7,944 nucleotides of DNA. Source: Chloroflexota bacterium (lineage in GTDB: Bacteria; Chloroflexota; Dehalococcoidia; JACQUE01). A program made the translations under genes and the position numbers. Positions 7,314-7,944 of this stretch are shown here, in pieces (position 1 is the first letter of the stretch; each line of letters starts with the position of its first letter). The DNA lies in assembly GCA_016210425.1 (NCBI GenBank), contig JACQUE010000165.1, positions 1-7,944 on the forward strand, written 5' to 3'. The notes below the pieces were generated by a model. That model ran no database searches. It was not told where the DNA came from and was given only the letters and a program-made list of their open reading frames with translations.

Positions 7314-7360
7314 TTATTCCACATTGGGACCGCACAGAAAAATGCCCAGGAGCCTCAGCT

Positions 7361-7944
7361 ATGCCCCAAGACAAGCTCGTCCTCGCCTACTCCGGCGGCC
7401 TCGACACCTCGGTAGCCATCCCCTGGATCGCCGAGACCTACGGCTATGAGATCATCGCCCTTACCATCGACGTGGGCAATGAGCGTGACTTCACCACGAT
7501 CCGCGATCGCGCCCTGCAGATCGGCGCCTCTAAGTGCATCGTCAGCGACGCCAAGGACCTCTTCATCCGCTACTTCGCCTTCCCCGCTCTGCAGGCGGGT
7601 GCCATCTATGAAGGCGAGTACCCTCTGGCGACCGCCCTCTCGCGGCCCCTTATCGCGAAGCTCCTGGTGGACGTCGCACGAGAGGAAGGCGCTACTGCCG
7701 TAGCCCACGGCTGCACCGGCAAGGGCAACGACCAAGTGCGCTTCGACGTTAGTGTCGCTGCGCTCGCGCCCGACATAAAGGTAGTCGCGCCTGTGCGGGA
7801 GCAGCGAATGACCAGGGAAGAGCAGATCGCATACGCCGCCAAGCGTGGCATCACGTTGCCCTGGAGCAAGGATAAGATATTCTCCATCGACGAGAACCTA
7901 TGGGGTAGGGCCATCGAGGCCGGGCTCCTGGAGGACCCCTGGAC
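7361..7944 (+). CDS. argG: Argininosuccinate synthase, N-terminal part (cut by window edge)
   Basis: ArgG condenses citrulline and aspartate, using ATP, to argininosuccinate, the penultimate step to arginine. The first 194 codons are present and the frame is still open at the window edge; about half of a typical 400-residue protein is seen. The ATP pyrophosphatase loop AYSGGLDTS is at residues 9-17, IDVGN at 36-40, [13 protein letters not shown] at 87-99, the citrulline/aspartate-binding [13 protein letters not shown] at 116-128 and SIDENLWGR at 175-183. The ATG is preceded by AGGAG (7348-7352) at 8 nt. An ATG at 7342 is out of frame. Placement after argD suggests that the operon continues toward the final steps (argH is expected beyond the window), while the 86-nt gap leaves room for separate initiation of transcription. 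Confidence 0.97.
   Translation, partial: MPQDKLVLAYSGGLDTSVAIPWIAETYGYEIIALTIDVGNERDFTTIRDRALQIGASKCIVSDAKDLFIRYFAFPALQAGAIYEGEYPLATALSRPLIAKLLVDVAREEGATAVAHGCTGKGNDQVRFDVSVAALAPDIKVVAPVREQRMTREEQIAYAAKRGITLPWSKDKIFSIDENLWGRAIEAGLLEDPW

Noticed and set aside
7288..7317. Possible argD terminator hairpin built from TTGGTC and GACCGG
   Set aside because: The stem is only about 6 bp with two G-T wobbles and no T tract follows, so termination is not supported.

Overview
The window is a high-GC stretch of bacterial chromosome carrying most of an arginine biosynthesis operon. All genes are on the + strand, in the order argC - argJ - argB - (UPF0182 membrane protein) - argD - argG, with argG running off the right edge. 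The sequence suggests a GC-rich, probably monoderm bacterium. An arg cluster containing ArgJ, together with a UPF0182 protein (a family I associate with Chloroflexota, Actinobacteria, Cyanobacteria and some Firmicutes), fits a Chloroflexota/Dehalococcoidia-like lineage. That placement is inference, and nothing in the window proves the phylum.

Layout. Positions 1-111 hold no supported gene; an 8-bp hairpin with a short T run (38-63) looks like the terminator of something upstream. A sigma70-like promoter (TTGCCT-N17-TATACT, 112-140) lies just before argC. It argues that argC starts at TTG 169, behind a GGGGAG Shine-Dalgarno, and not at the further TTG 112, which is the -35 box itself. argC and argJ overlap by 4 nt (TTGA), argJ and argB are 10 nt apart, argB and the UPF0182 gene overlap by 4 nt (ATGA), and the UPF0182 gene and argD are 12 nt apart. 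Only the 86-nt argD-argG gap has room for regulation. It contains a 12-bp perfect palindrome, preceded by a plausible internal promoter.

How the genes work together. ArgJ makes N-acetylglutamate by transferring acetyl from N-acetylornithine (the cyclic pathway). ArgB phosphorylates it, ArgC reduces the acyl phosphate to the semialdehyde, ArgD transaminates this to N-acetylornithine, and ArgJ releases ornithine. After carbamoylation (argF, not seen here), ArgG condenses citrulline with aspartate. argF, argH and argR are absent from the window and may lie beyond it.

The outlier is the 947-residue UPF0182 protein in the middle. It has seven predicted transmembrane helices, a very large, probably extracytoplasmic C-terminal region and no cysteine at all. 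Its start is fused to the stop of argB. It has no known role in arginine synthesis, so it is the most interesting item. The second is that ArgB cannot have the N-terminal helix typical of arginine-inhibited kinases, although the pathway is the cyclic type in which that kinase is usually the control point.
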